Assembly: GCF_045679545.1 (NCBI RefSeq)
Contig: NZ_CP166195.1
Span: 682,001 to 746,000 of the forward strand
Direction: 5' to 3'
DNA length: 64,000 nt
From: Enterovibrio sp045679545
GTDB lineage: Bacteria; Pseudomonadota; Gammaproteobacteria; Enterobacterales; Vibrionaceae
Shown: positions 45,568 to 53,273 of the stretch, piece by piece
Layout: each line of letters begins with the position of its first letter
Position numbering within the stretch: the first letter of the stretch is position 1
Made by a program: the position numbers and the translations under genes
Notes under the pieces: model-generated
The model's database searches: none
Told to the model about the DNA's origin: nothing
Seen by the model: only the letters and a program-made list of their open reading frames with translations

Positions 45568-48045
45568 ATGGCGATGAATCGACGCTCTTTCTTAAAACGC
45601 ATGTTATCTGTTAGTGCAACGGTCGCAATTGGACCCAGTCTCCTTGTTGCCTCAGATGCAAAAGCAAATACTGAATTACTAGAGGGGGCATGGCGTACGT
45701 CAGGCTCTCACTGGGGGGCCTTCCGCGCCCGTATCGTGGGTGGTGAGGTAGCCGAAGTGGTGCCTTTCAGTCACGATAAACATCCTACTGAAATGCTCGA
45801 CGGTATCAAAGGCCTGATCTACAACCCATCGAGGGTGAGATACCCCATGGTACGGTTAGATTGGTTGAAGAAAAGCGAAGGTTGGAATACTACCCGTGGC
45901 GATAACCGATTTATTCGTGTCACATGGGATCAAGCGCTGGATCTGTTTTATGGCGAATTGGAGCGAGTACAGAAAACTTATGGCCCGTCTGGCCTGTTAG
46001 CTGGTCAAACGGGTTGGCGTCAAACCGGCCAATTCCATAGCTGTACCACACATATGCAGCGGGCCATTGCCATGCATGGCTTCTTTGTGAAGAAAATCGG
46101 TGACTATTCAACCGGTGCAGGGCAAACCATCTTGCCGTATGTACTCGGCTCTACCGAAGTGTATGCGCAGCAAACCTCTTGGTCGTTGGTGTTGGAAAAC
46201 GCTAAGCAGATCATCATATGGGCGAATGATCCTGTCAAAAATGCGCAAGTGGGTTGGCAGTGTCCTACCCATGATGTGTATGGCTACTTTGCACAGTTGA
46301 AAGACAAGGTCGCGTCTGGTGACATCAAGGTGATCTCCGTCGATCCTGTGGTGAGCAAGACGCAGAACTATCTCGGTTGCGATCATCTTCGTATCAACCC
46401 ACAAACTGATGTGCCGTTCATGTTGGGTATCGCACACACCTTGTATACCGAAGATCTCTACGACAAAGACTTTATTAAACTGTATTGCCTTGGCTTTGAA
46501 CCCTTCGTGGATTACGTGATGGGCAAGACCAAGGACAAAGTAGAGAAAACCCCTGAATGGGCTGCGGCGATTTGTGGTGTACCAGCAGACAAAATTCGCG
46601 AGTTTGCCCGTATGTTAGCCAGCAAACGTACACAGATCATGTTTGGTTGGAGCGTGCAGCGTCAACAGCATGGTGAGCAGCCCTATTGGATGGGGGCAGT
46701 TATCGCCAGTATGCTGGGTGGGATTGGCCTACCGGGTGGCGGTGTCTCTTATGCGCACCACTATAGTGGTATCGGCGAACCTGCCACTGGCGCCGCAGGG
46801 CCAGGGGGCTTCCCGCGTAATCTTGATCCGGGCATGACACCGCTTCACAACAATGAAGATTTTAAAGGCTACTCAAGCACTATTCCTGTTGCTCGCTGGA
46901 TAGAAGCGATCGAAGAGCCGGGCAAAGAGATCAACTACAACGGCAGCAAAGTGAAGCTGCCACCGATCAAGATGGTCGTCGTCAGTGGTAATAACCCTTG
47001 GCACCACCATCAAGATCACAACAGAATGAAAAAGGCCTACCACAACATTGAAACCGCAGTGACCATTGATTTTGCGTGGACCGCCACCTGCCGTTTCTCA
47101 GACATCGTGTTGCCAGCGTGTACCCAGTTTGAACGGAATGACATTGATTTGTATGGTGCTTATTCCGCCACAGGCATACTTGCCATGCATAAGCTGGTGG
47201 ATCCCCTTTATCAGTCGCGCACAGACTTTGAGATTTTCAAAGGACTGACACAGCGTTTTGGCATTGGAAAAGACAAAGAATACGCGCAAGATATGACCGA
47301 AATGCAGTGGGTTCAAAAACTCTATGACGAATGTGTCGTCGCTAACAAGGGTAACTTTGAAATGCCAGACTTCCAGACCTTCTGGAAAGATGGTTATGTG
47401 GGCTTTGGTGAGGGCAGCACATTTGTCCGACACGCATTGTTCCGCGAAGATCCCGAGCTCAACCCGTTAGGCACACCGTCAGGGTTTATAGAAATCACCA
47501 GCCGTAAAATTGGCAGTTATGGTTATGAATATTGCCAAGAGCATCCCATGTGGTTTGAAAAAGCAGAGCGTTCACACGGTGGCCCGGGTTCGAAAGCTTT
47601 CCCTTATTGGCTGCAATCTTGTCACCCGGACAAGCGCCTTCACTCCCAAATGTGTGAGTCGCCAGCTATCCGCGAAACCTACACAGTGCAAGGGCGTGAA
47701 CCTGCTTATATCAACCCAGAAGATGCCAAAGCCAAGGGCATCAAAGATGGCGATTTGATCCGCGTGTATAACGACAGGGGGCAACTCATTGCAGGCGCGG
47801 TGGTATCTGATGACTATCCGTCTGGTGTGATTCGGATTCAAGAAGGCGCATGGTATGGACCAACAGGCTCAGAAATTGGAGCGATTGATACCTATGGTGA
47901 CCCGAACACGGTAACGTTGGATGTCGGTACGTCAGAATTAGCACAGGCGTGCAGTGCGAATACCTGTCAGGTTGAATATGAAAAATTCAAGGGTGAAGCA
48001 CCGGCGGTGAATGCGTTTAGCGGGCCGATTGTCGTCACGTCATAA
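45568..48045 (+). CDS. torA: Trimethylamine-N-oxide reductase TorA
   Basis: An 825-residue periplasmic molybdoenzyme of the DMSO-reductase family, with bis-MGD cofactor. It reduces TMAO to trimethylamine in anaerobic respiration. A Tat signal starts the protein (NRRSFLKRM), with cleavage near DAKA. Catalytic-domain stretches such as YSTGAGQTILPYVLGSTEVY, VVSGNNPWHHHQDHNRMKKA and AWTATCRFSDIVLPACTQFE fit TorA/TorZ; no N-terminal 4Fe-4S cysteines are present, as expected. The ATG at 45568 follows AGAGGGA. The chaperone TorD and the TorSTR regulators are not encoded in this window. Confidence 0.95.
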   Translation: MAMNRRSFLKRMLSVSATVAIGPSLLVASDAKANTELLEGAWRTSGSHWGAFRARIVGGEVAEVVPFSHDKHPTEMLDGIKGLIYNPSRVRYPMVRLDWLKKSEGWNTTRGDNRFIRVTWDQALDLFYGELERVQKTYGPSGLLAGQTGWRQTGQFHSCTTHMQRAIAMHGFFVKKIGDYSTGAGQTILPYVLGSTEVYAQQTSWSLVLENAKQIIIWANDPVKNAQVGWQCPTHDVYGYFAQLKDKVASGDIKVISVDPVVSKTQNYLGCDHLRINPQTDVPFMLGIAHTLYTEDLYDKDFIKLYCLGFEPFVDYVMGKTKDKVEKTPEWAAAICGVPADKIREFARMLASKRTQIMFGWSVQRQQHGEQPYWMGAVIASMLGGIGLPGGGVSYAHHYSGIGEPATGAAGPGGFPRNLDPGMTPLHNNEDFKGYSSTIPVARWIEAIEEPGKEINYNGSKVKLPPIKMVVVSGNNPWHHHQDHNRMKKAYHNIETAVTIDFAWTATCRFSDIVLPACTQFERNDIDLYGAYSATGILAMHKLVDPLYQSRTDFEIFKGLTQRFGIGKDKEYAQDMTEMQWVQKLYDECVVANKGNFEMPDFQTFWKDGYVGFGEGSTFVRHALFREDPELNPLGTPSGFIEITSRKIGSYGYEYCQEHPMWFEKAERSHGGPGSKAFPYWLQSCHPDKRLHSQMCESPAIRETYTVQGREPAYINPEDAKAKGIKDGDLIRVYNDRGQLIAGAVVSDDYPSGVIRIQEGAWYGPTGSEIGAIDTYGDPNTVTLDVGTSELAQACSANTCQVEYEKFKGEAPAVNAFSGPIVVTS

Positions 48046-48071
48046 GTTGCGCCGAAAATATAAACCGATAG

Positions 48072-48097
48072 AAAAGAGCCGTTTAGCGGCTCTTTTT
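48072..48097 (+). terminator. torECA terminator
   Basis: AAAGAGCCG / CGGCTCTTT stem around TTTAG, ending in a T tract, 27 bases after the torA stop. Confidence 0.88.
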
Positions 48098-48128
48098 GTC
48101 GGTGAAAGAAATGAGCGAGTGAAGGTCG

Positions 48129-48542
48129 TTAAGCCGCCATTTCCGCTTTCATCGTATCTGCCACAAAGTGAATCAGCGCGACCCAAGCATCCCGCGTTTC
48201 TCGCGTAAAATCATCGCCCAGCCCCACTTTGAGGGTGTGAAGTAACGCATTGCCCACCGGCGTGAAATGTGCTTTTTTTACGCCATAACCTTCATGCCTT
48301 TTAGCAAGCTGTTGTAACACAGGAAGCAACTGATCGGTCGCGTTCAAACTGCTTACAGCAGCATGCAAAATCGCCATCAATTTACGACCTTGTTGCTTCA
48401 TGTCACCTTTAAAAAGTGGTTTGAGAGACGGGTCATATGAAAATAAGGTGTCATAAAATATTTCCGCAGCTTGGAGTGAAATTGGCTCTACCTTACGAAA
48501 ACTGTTGGTGATCAACGTGACTTGCCGTGCTGTTAACGCCAT
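48129..48542 (-). CDS. Single-domain bacterial globin
   Basis: A 137-residue haemoglobin like Vitreoscilla Vgb or the globin half of flavohaemoglobin, without the reductase domain. The globin pattern is clear (TLITNSFRKVEPISLQAAEI, FYDTLFSYDPSLKPLFKGD), with a proximal histidine expected in RHEGYGVKKAHFTPVGNALL. It could bind oxygen or nitric oxide. The ATG at 48542 has TTGGGGA upstream. It converges with the torA operon; whether they are functionally linked is not shown. Confidence 0.88.
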   Translation of the reverse strand: MALTARQVTLITNSFRKVEPISLQAAEIFYDTLFSYDPSLKPLFKGDMKQQGRKLMAILHAAVSSLNATDQLLPVLQQLAKRHEGYGVKKAHFTPVGNALLHTLKVGLGDDFTRETRDAWVALIHFVADTMKAEMAA

Positions 48543-48879
48543 AACAGATGTCCCCAAATATGGTGCGTTGCCTATTGGTATTTTATGCTAGTTGTTGCGC
48601 ACTCTATCAAAAGAGTAGGAAATCATGCCGTTTTGTCCAATGACTAGTTTTGAGCCTCGCTCATTATTCGGGTCGTTGCGGTGTAACTATCATCTAATCA
48701 AAATTGAGAATCAGATCTCAGTAGGATGATTGATTTTCCTATTAGCTATATAGAACGAAGGGATAGCTTTAACGATACATGCCCATGCAGGGAGCAATCA
48801 CTGGTTTGTCCTGATTCACACCCGCTTCACGTTACATTGATAAAAAGACCGCAATAGCGGCGACATGACAAGGAACAGC
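48543..48879. other. Gene-free region between divergent globin and GNAT genes
   Basis: A 337-base intergenic stretch containing the promoters of both genes. A 16-base imperfect dyad TGAGAATCAGATCTCA (48705-48720) is the only repeat that I see; no known operator type fits it. Confidence 0.5.
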
Positions 48880-49443
48880 ATGTTTACATTTGACGATATT
48901 TGCTTGCGCCCCGCCAAAACCGAAGAACGGGATCATCTTTGGCACTTCATCTACGTGGAGAATGAGTGGAAAGCACACGATGCGCCCTATTTTCCGCTAG
49001 AGCATCAATCAAAATTTCAATTTCGTCGTCATCTGTTTAAGCGCCTCAAAGAAGCCAAAACCGCGATGGTGATTGATTATCAAGGTGAAGCGGTTGGTTA
49101 CCTTTCTTGCTATTGGGAAGAGCAGTCTACCCGTTGGCTAGAAGTGGGGATAACCCTTTTCACGTCGACGCATTGGGGCAAGCAAATTGGGCGAAGAGCG
49201 CTGACCTTGTGGATATCTCATCTTTTTGAACAATACGACGTGGAACGCATAGGCCTGACCACTTGGTCTGGAAACCCTCGAATGATGAAGTGCGCGAAGG
49301 CGCTGGGAATGCAAGAAGAAGGGCGCATTCGTAAAGTGCGTTTCTATCAGGGGGAGTATTTTGACTCCTTGCGTTACGGGGTATTGCGCGACGAGTGGCA
49401 ATCCCAGCAACGAGCGGCCAGTAAACTTCGCTGTGTCGGTTAG
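48880..49443 (+). CDS. GNAT-family N-acetyltransferase
   Basis: A 187-residue acetyltransferase, RimJ/RimL-like in layout. The GNAT fold is seen in VIDYQGEAVGYLSCYWEE, the acetyl-CoA loop GKQIGRRAL (Q/RxxGxG/A variant) and GLTTWSGNPRMMKCAKALGM with EEGRIRKVRFYQGEYFDSL, typical of ribosomal-protein or peptide acetylases. AAGGA stands nine bases before the ATG at 48880. The substrate is not predictable. Confidence 0.85.
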   Translation: MFTFDDICLRPAKTEERDHLWHFIYVENEWKAHDAPYFPLEHQSKFQFRRHLFKRLKEAKTAMVIDYQGEAVGYLSCYWEEQSTRWLEVGITLFTSTHWGKQIGRRALTLWISHLFEQYDVERIGLTTWSGNPRMMKCAKALGMQEEGRIRKVRFYQGEYFDSLRYGVLRDEWQSQQRAASKLRCVG

Positions 49444-49444
49444 C

Positions 49445-49459
49445 TTTTACAGTGTAAAC
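49445..49459. other. parS2 partition site
   Basis: TTTTACAGTGTAAAC matches the parS2 consensus at every defined base. It starts one base after the GNAT stop codon, about 18 kb right of the origin. Confidence 0.88.
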
Positions 49460-49621
49460 GGAGGGAGTAATATCTTGCTTCCTTTGGGCGAATAAGCCTA
49501 GCTAGTGTGCTATCAAAAACTGTCTACCTAGCGCAATGTTCTGAGCCCGTAGCGTTGCTCTAGAGATGTCAACTGCTAGAATTGCGGCTTACAATAACAA
49601 CTCAAAAGAAAGTGAATCATC

Positions 49622-50461
49622 ATGAAATTGGAAGCCGTCGATTTCAACGCGCCCGATGCGGCTGCGCGTTTCGTTGAATCCCTGCGTAATACCGGATTTG
49701 GCGTACTTAAAAACCACCCCATCAGCCAAGACCTCGTTGCCTCTATCTACACGAACTGGCAGGAATTCTTCAACAGTGAAGATAAAATGGGGTTTCGTTT
49801 TAACCCTGAAACCCAAGACGGTCTATTTCCGTCAGACGTGTCCGAAGTTGCCAAGGGCCAACAGAAAAAAGACATTAAAGAGTTCTTTCATTACTACCCA
49901 TGGGGGCAGTGCCCAGATTCGTTGAAAGACGAGATACAAGATTACTATGATCAAGCCAATGGGTTTGCTCAACAGCTTCTTTCTTGGGTAGAAACGCACT
50001 CTCCTGAAGAGGTTTCCGCCCGTTATTCTCAGTCGCTTTCAAGCATGATTGACGGTAGCGAGAAAACCTTGCTGCGTGTCCTACATTACCCGCCAATGCA
50101 AGGTGATGAAGAACCAGGGGCGATTCGCGCCGCCGCGCATGAAGACATCAATTTACTGACTATTTTACCTGCTGCTAACGAACCCGGCCTGCAAGTGCTA
50201 GGCAAAGATGGAAAGTGGCTAGATGTACCGTGTGACTTCGGTAATATTATTATTAATATTGGCGACATGCTTCAGGAGGCGTCGGGCGGTTACTTCCCTT
50301 CTACCACCCACCGTGTGGTGAACCCACAAGGTGCAGACATGAGTAAATCACGCATTTCTTTGCCTTTGTTTTTGCATCCAAAGCCAGACGTGGTGTTGTC
50401 AGAACGTTATACCGCGCACAGCTATTTGATGGAGCGATTACGTGAGCTTGGTCTGATTTAA
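49622..50461 (+). CDS. 2-oxoglutarate/Fe(II) oxygenase, isopenicillin-N-synthase type
   Basis: A 279-residue non-haem iron oxygenase. The N-terminal DIOX_N-like part (AARFVESLRNTGFGVLKNHP) is followed by the double-stranded beta-helix with the iron triad HxD...H: His173 and Asp175 in AAAHEDINLLTIL, and His230 in STTHRVVNP. SRISLPLFLHP supplies the Arg/Ser pair that binds 2-oxoglutarate. Such proteins hydroxylate or desaturate small metabolites; the substrate is unknown. It is monocistronic and ends in a terminator. Confidence 0.87.
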   Translation: MKLEAVDFNAPDAAARFVESLRNTGFGVLKNHPISQDLVASIYTNWQEFFNSEDKMGFRFNPETQDGLFPSDVSEVAKGQQKKDIKEFFHYYPWGQCPDSLKDEIQDYYDQANGFAQQLLSWVETHSPEEVSARYSQSLSSMIDGSEKTLLRVLHYPPMQGDEEPGAIRAAAHEDINLLTILPAANEPGLQVLGKDGKWLDVPCDFGNIIINIGDMLQEASGGYFPSTTHRVVNPQGADMSKSRISLPLFLHPKPDVVLSERYTAHSYLMERLRELGLI

Positions 50462-50484
50462 TTCGCCCTTTATCTCACACAAGA

Positions 50485-50508
50485 AGCCAGCGAGAAGCTG
50501 GCTTTTTT
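50485..50508 (+). terminator. Terminator of the 2-oxoglutarate oxygenase gene
   Basis: AGCCAGC / GCTGGCT stem around GAGAA, then six T. Confidence 0.88.
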
Positions 50509-50649
50509 GATCGTTAACCAAGCTTAGCCGAACAAGCACTTTTGGGTTGGCTGGGTATGTGGTCAATAAGATTGATTTAAAACGCTTAAAGTGAGGAAGA
50601 ATATACTGCGTCGACTAGTATTCTATAAGAGGATACAGGAGTCTCATTA

Positions 50650-53082
50650 ATGAAAAGGTCAATTTTATCAAACTTGAAGCGAGCCATGGGTAGTGTGATT
50701 GGCTCTCACACCGACGTTGGCAGTGAAGCCAGCGCGAAGATCGCTGCACTTGATAAGTCGATTGCGATTATTGAGTTTGACCCGTCGGGTCATATTCTTT
50801 CCGCCAATGAAAACTTTCTCAATGTCATGGGTTATAGCCTTGAACAATTGGTGGGCAAACATCATTCAATGTTTGTCGACCCTACCTATGCAAAGTCGAA
50901 AGAATATCGAGATTTTTGGGCCAAATTGGCACATGGAAAATCGTTTTCTGCCGAGTACAAGCGCGTGGGCAATAACAAGGTGAATGTCTGGATTCAGGCC
51001 TCTTACACGCCGGTTTACTCTGCTGAGGGTAGCGTGCAAAAAGTGGTGAAGTTTGCTACTGACATTACGCAGGAAAAAAACAAGAATCTGGATTACTTCG
51101 GCCAAATTGAAGCGATTAATCGAAGCCAAGGTGTGATTGAGTTCGACGTCAAAGGTAACATTCTCAAGGCCAATGATAACTTTCTTGAGGTGATGGGCTA
51201 TTCGAGAAATGAAATCATTGGAAAGCATCATTCTATGTTTGCTGATCCTGAATATGCTCGCTCTGCTGAATACAAACAGTTCTGGGAAATACTGGCTTCC
51301 GGAAAATTTCAAAGCGCACAATACAAACGATTTGGGAAAGGCGGCAAAGAGGTGTGGATCAGCGCATCTTATAACCCCATTCTTGATGATGAAGGTAAGC
51401 CTTTCAAAATCGTAAAATTTGTCACCGACATTACCGCACACAAGTTGCGAAATGCTGACTTTGCAGGACAAGTCGCTGCCATTGGTAAGTCTCAAGCGGT
51501 GATTGAATTTAATCTCGACGGCACTATTCGCCACGCAAATGATAATTTCCTCAATGCCGTGGGTTATCGATTAGAAGAGATTGAAGGTAAACATCACTCC
51601 ATGTTTGTTGGCCATGAGCAACGAGATTCCCAAGAATATAAGACTTTTTGGAAAAAGCTTGGCTGCGGCGAATTTCAGGCTGGTGAGTACAAGCGAATTG
51701 GTAAAGGAGGCAAAGAAATATGGATACAAGCCTCTTACAACCCCATTATGGACGCTTCTGGGCGACCGTTTAAGGTTGTGAAATATGCCACTGATGTGAC
51801 GGCGCAAAAGCTGAAAAATGCTGACTTTGAAGGTCAAATCGACGCCATTGGTAAATCGCAAGCCGTGATTGAATTTGATATGGACGGTACTATCCGCCAT
51901 GCCAATGATAACTTCCTCAACGCAATGGGTTACACCTTAAAAGAAGTGCAAGGTCGCCATCATTCGATGTTTATCGAGACGAAAGAAAGTGGTTCTCAGG
52001 CGTACAAAGCTTTCTGGGAAAAGCTTAATCGCGGCGAGTTTGAAAGTGCTGAATTTCGTCGTATCGCCAAAGGCGGTCGTGAGGTGTGGATACAGGCATC
52101 ATACAACCCCATTAGTGATGTGAACGGGAAACCGTTCAAGGTCGTTAAATACGCTACCGATATCACATCAAAAAAACGTGCCGTATCCTTGATTAGCAAT
52201 TGCTTACTGTCGCTCTCTAAAGGCGATCTTAGCCATACCGTCAGTGAAACGCTGGACGCCGAGTTTGAACCTGTTCGTGATGCGCTAAATTCAACCATTG
52301 AGCACCTTAATAAATTGGTAACAGATATTGTGCGAGGGTCTGACTCTGTTAGCACCGGCGCTCGAGAGATAAAACTGGGCACGACAGATTTAAGCGATCG
52401 CACTGAATCCCAAGCCGCCAGCTTGGAAGAAACCGCCGCGAGTATGCAGGAAATCACCGCCACGGTTCAGCAGAATGCCGATACGTCTCAAAGTGCGGTC
52501 ATGCTGGCTAACGAAGCAACGCAAAAAGCGGAGCGCGGTGGAAAAGTGGTGCTTGAAGCGGTGGGCGCGATGGCAGAAATTGAAAAGTCTAGTAAGCAGA
52601 TTTCAGACATCATTGGTGTAATCAATGAAATTGCCTTCCAGACTAATTTGTTGGCACTGAATGCCGCTGTTGAAGCAGCAAGAGCCGGCGAGCAAGGCCG
52701 AGGTTTTGCCGTGGTTGCAGGGGAGGTTCGCAACCTTGCTCAACGAAGTGCCAAAGCATCTGTTGAAATCAAAGAGCTGATCAATGCCAGCGTTAACAAG
52801 ACCAAAGACGGCACGCATTTAGTGCGAGAGTCTGGCGATAACTTAATCGAGATTGTTGATGCGATTAAGAGTGTGTCAAAGCTCATTGGTGACATGAGTA
52901 CGGCCACCCAAGAGCAATCGCAAGGTATTGCCGAGATTAACCGTGCGGTCACTGAAATGGATAATATGACACAACAAAACGCAGGGTTAGCGGAAGAAAC
53001 CACTGCTGCCAGTGAGAACTTGCTGGTCGAAGCAGAAAGCTTACGAGAACTCGTAACCTTCTTTAAAACGCGTGCGAGTTAA
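50650..53082 (+). CDS. Cytoplasmic chemoreceptor with four tandem PAS domains
   Basis: An 810-residue methyl-accepting chemotaxis protein without transmembrane segments. Four PAS-PAC units repeat exactly every 122 residues; equivalent bases are at 50749, 51115, 51481 and 51847, a 366-base period. Each has a xxVIEFD...ANDNFLxxMGY...GxHHSMF core and ends DIT, as in Aer-like receptors with haem or flavin PAS. A HAMP-like segment (about 515-570) leads to the signalling domain with the tip EIAFQTNLLALNAAVEAARA and no C-terminal pentapeptide for CheR. It should sense a cytoplasmic or redox cue. The start follows CAGGAG. Confidence 0.92.
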   Translation: MKRSILSNLKRAMGSVIGSHTDVGSEASAKIAALDKSIAIIEFDPSGHILSANENFLNVMGYSLEQLVGKHHSMFVDPTYAKSKEYRDFWAKLAHGKSFSAEYKRVGNNKVNVWIQASYTPVYSAEGSVQKVVKFATDITQEKNKNLDYFGQIEAINRSQGVIEFDVKGNILKANDNFLEVMGYSRNEIIGKHHSMFADPEYARSAEYKQFWEILASGKFQSAQYKRFGKGGKEVWISASYNPILDDEGKPFKIVKFVTDITAHKLRNADFAGQVAAIGKSQAVIEFNLDGTIRHANDNFLNAVGYRLEEIEGKHHSMFVGHEQRDSQEYKTFWKKLGCGEFQAGEYKRIGKGGKEIWIQASYNPIMDASGRPFKVVKYATDVTAQKLKNADFEGQIDAIGKSQAVIEFDMDGTIRHANDNFLNAMGYTLKEVQGRHHSMFIETKESGSQAYKAFWEKLNRGEFESAEFRRIAKGGREVWIQASYNPISDVNGKPFKVVKYATDITSKKRAVSLISNCLLSLSKGDLSHTVSETLDAEFEPVRDALNSTIEHLNKLVTDIVRGSDSVSTGAREIKLGTTDLSDRTESQAASLEETAASMQEITATVQQNADTSQSAVMLANEATQKAERGGKVVLEAVGAMAEIEKSSKQISDIIGVINEIAFQTNLLALNAAVEAARAGEQGRGFAVVAGEVRNLAQRSAKASVEIKELINASVNKTKDGTHLVRESGDNLIEIVDAIKSVSKLIGDMSTATQEQSQGIAEINRAVTEMDNMTQQNAGLAEETTAASENLLVEAESLRELVTFFKTRAS

Positions 53083-53117
53083 CCGCTGATAGAGCTGATA
53101 GATAGGTAGAAACAACG

Positions 53118-53141
53118 AAGCGGGCGAAAGCCCGCTTTTTA
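53118..53141 (+). terminator. Terminator of the PAS chemoreceptor gene
   Basis: AAGCGGGC / GCCCGCTT stem around GAAA, then a T tract. Confidence 0.88.
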
Positions 53142-53273
53142 TTTGTCTGAATGAGTACAGTTTATCCATGTAGGGCGTTGGCAGTAAGCAATGAAAAAAT
53201 GAACGGGTGCTCTTTAGTGACGTGTGCAGCTTAGCGGCTGATATCAAGTAGCGTAAGCGATGAGCGGCTTAGC

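Noticed and set aside
48705..48720. Dyad TGAGAATCAGATCTCA between the globin and GNAT genes as an operator
   Set aside because: The arms are only five bases and it matches no regulator site known to me; chance is a fair explanation.
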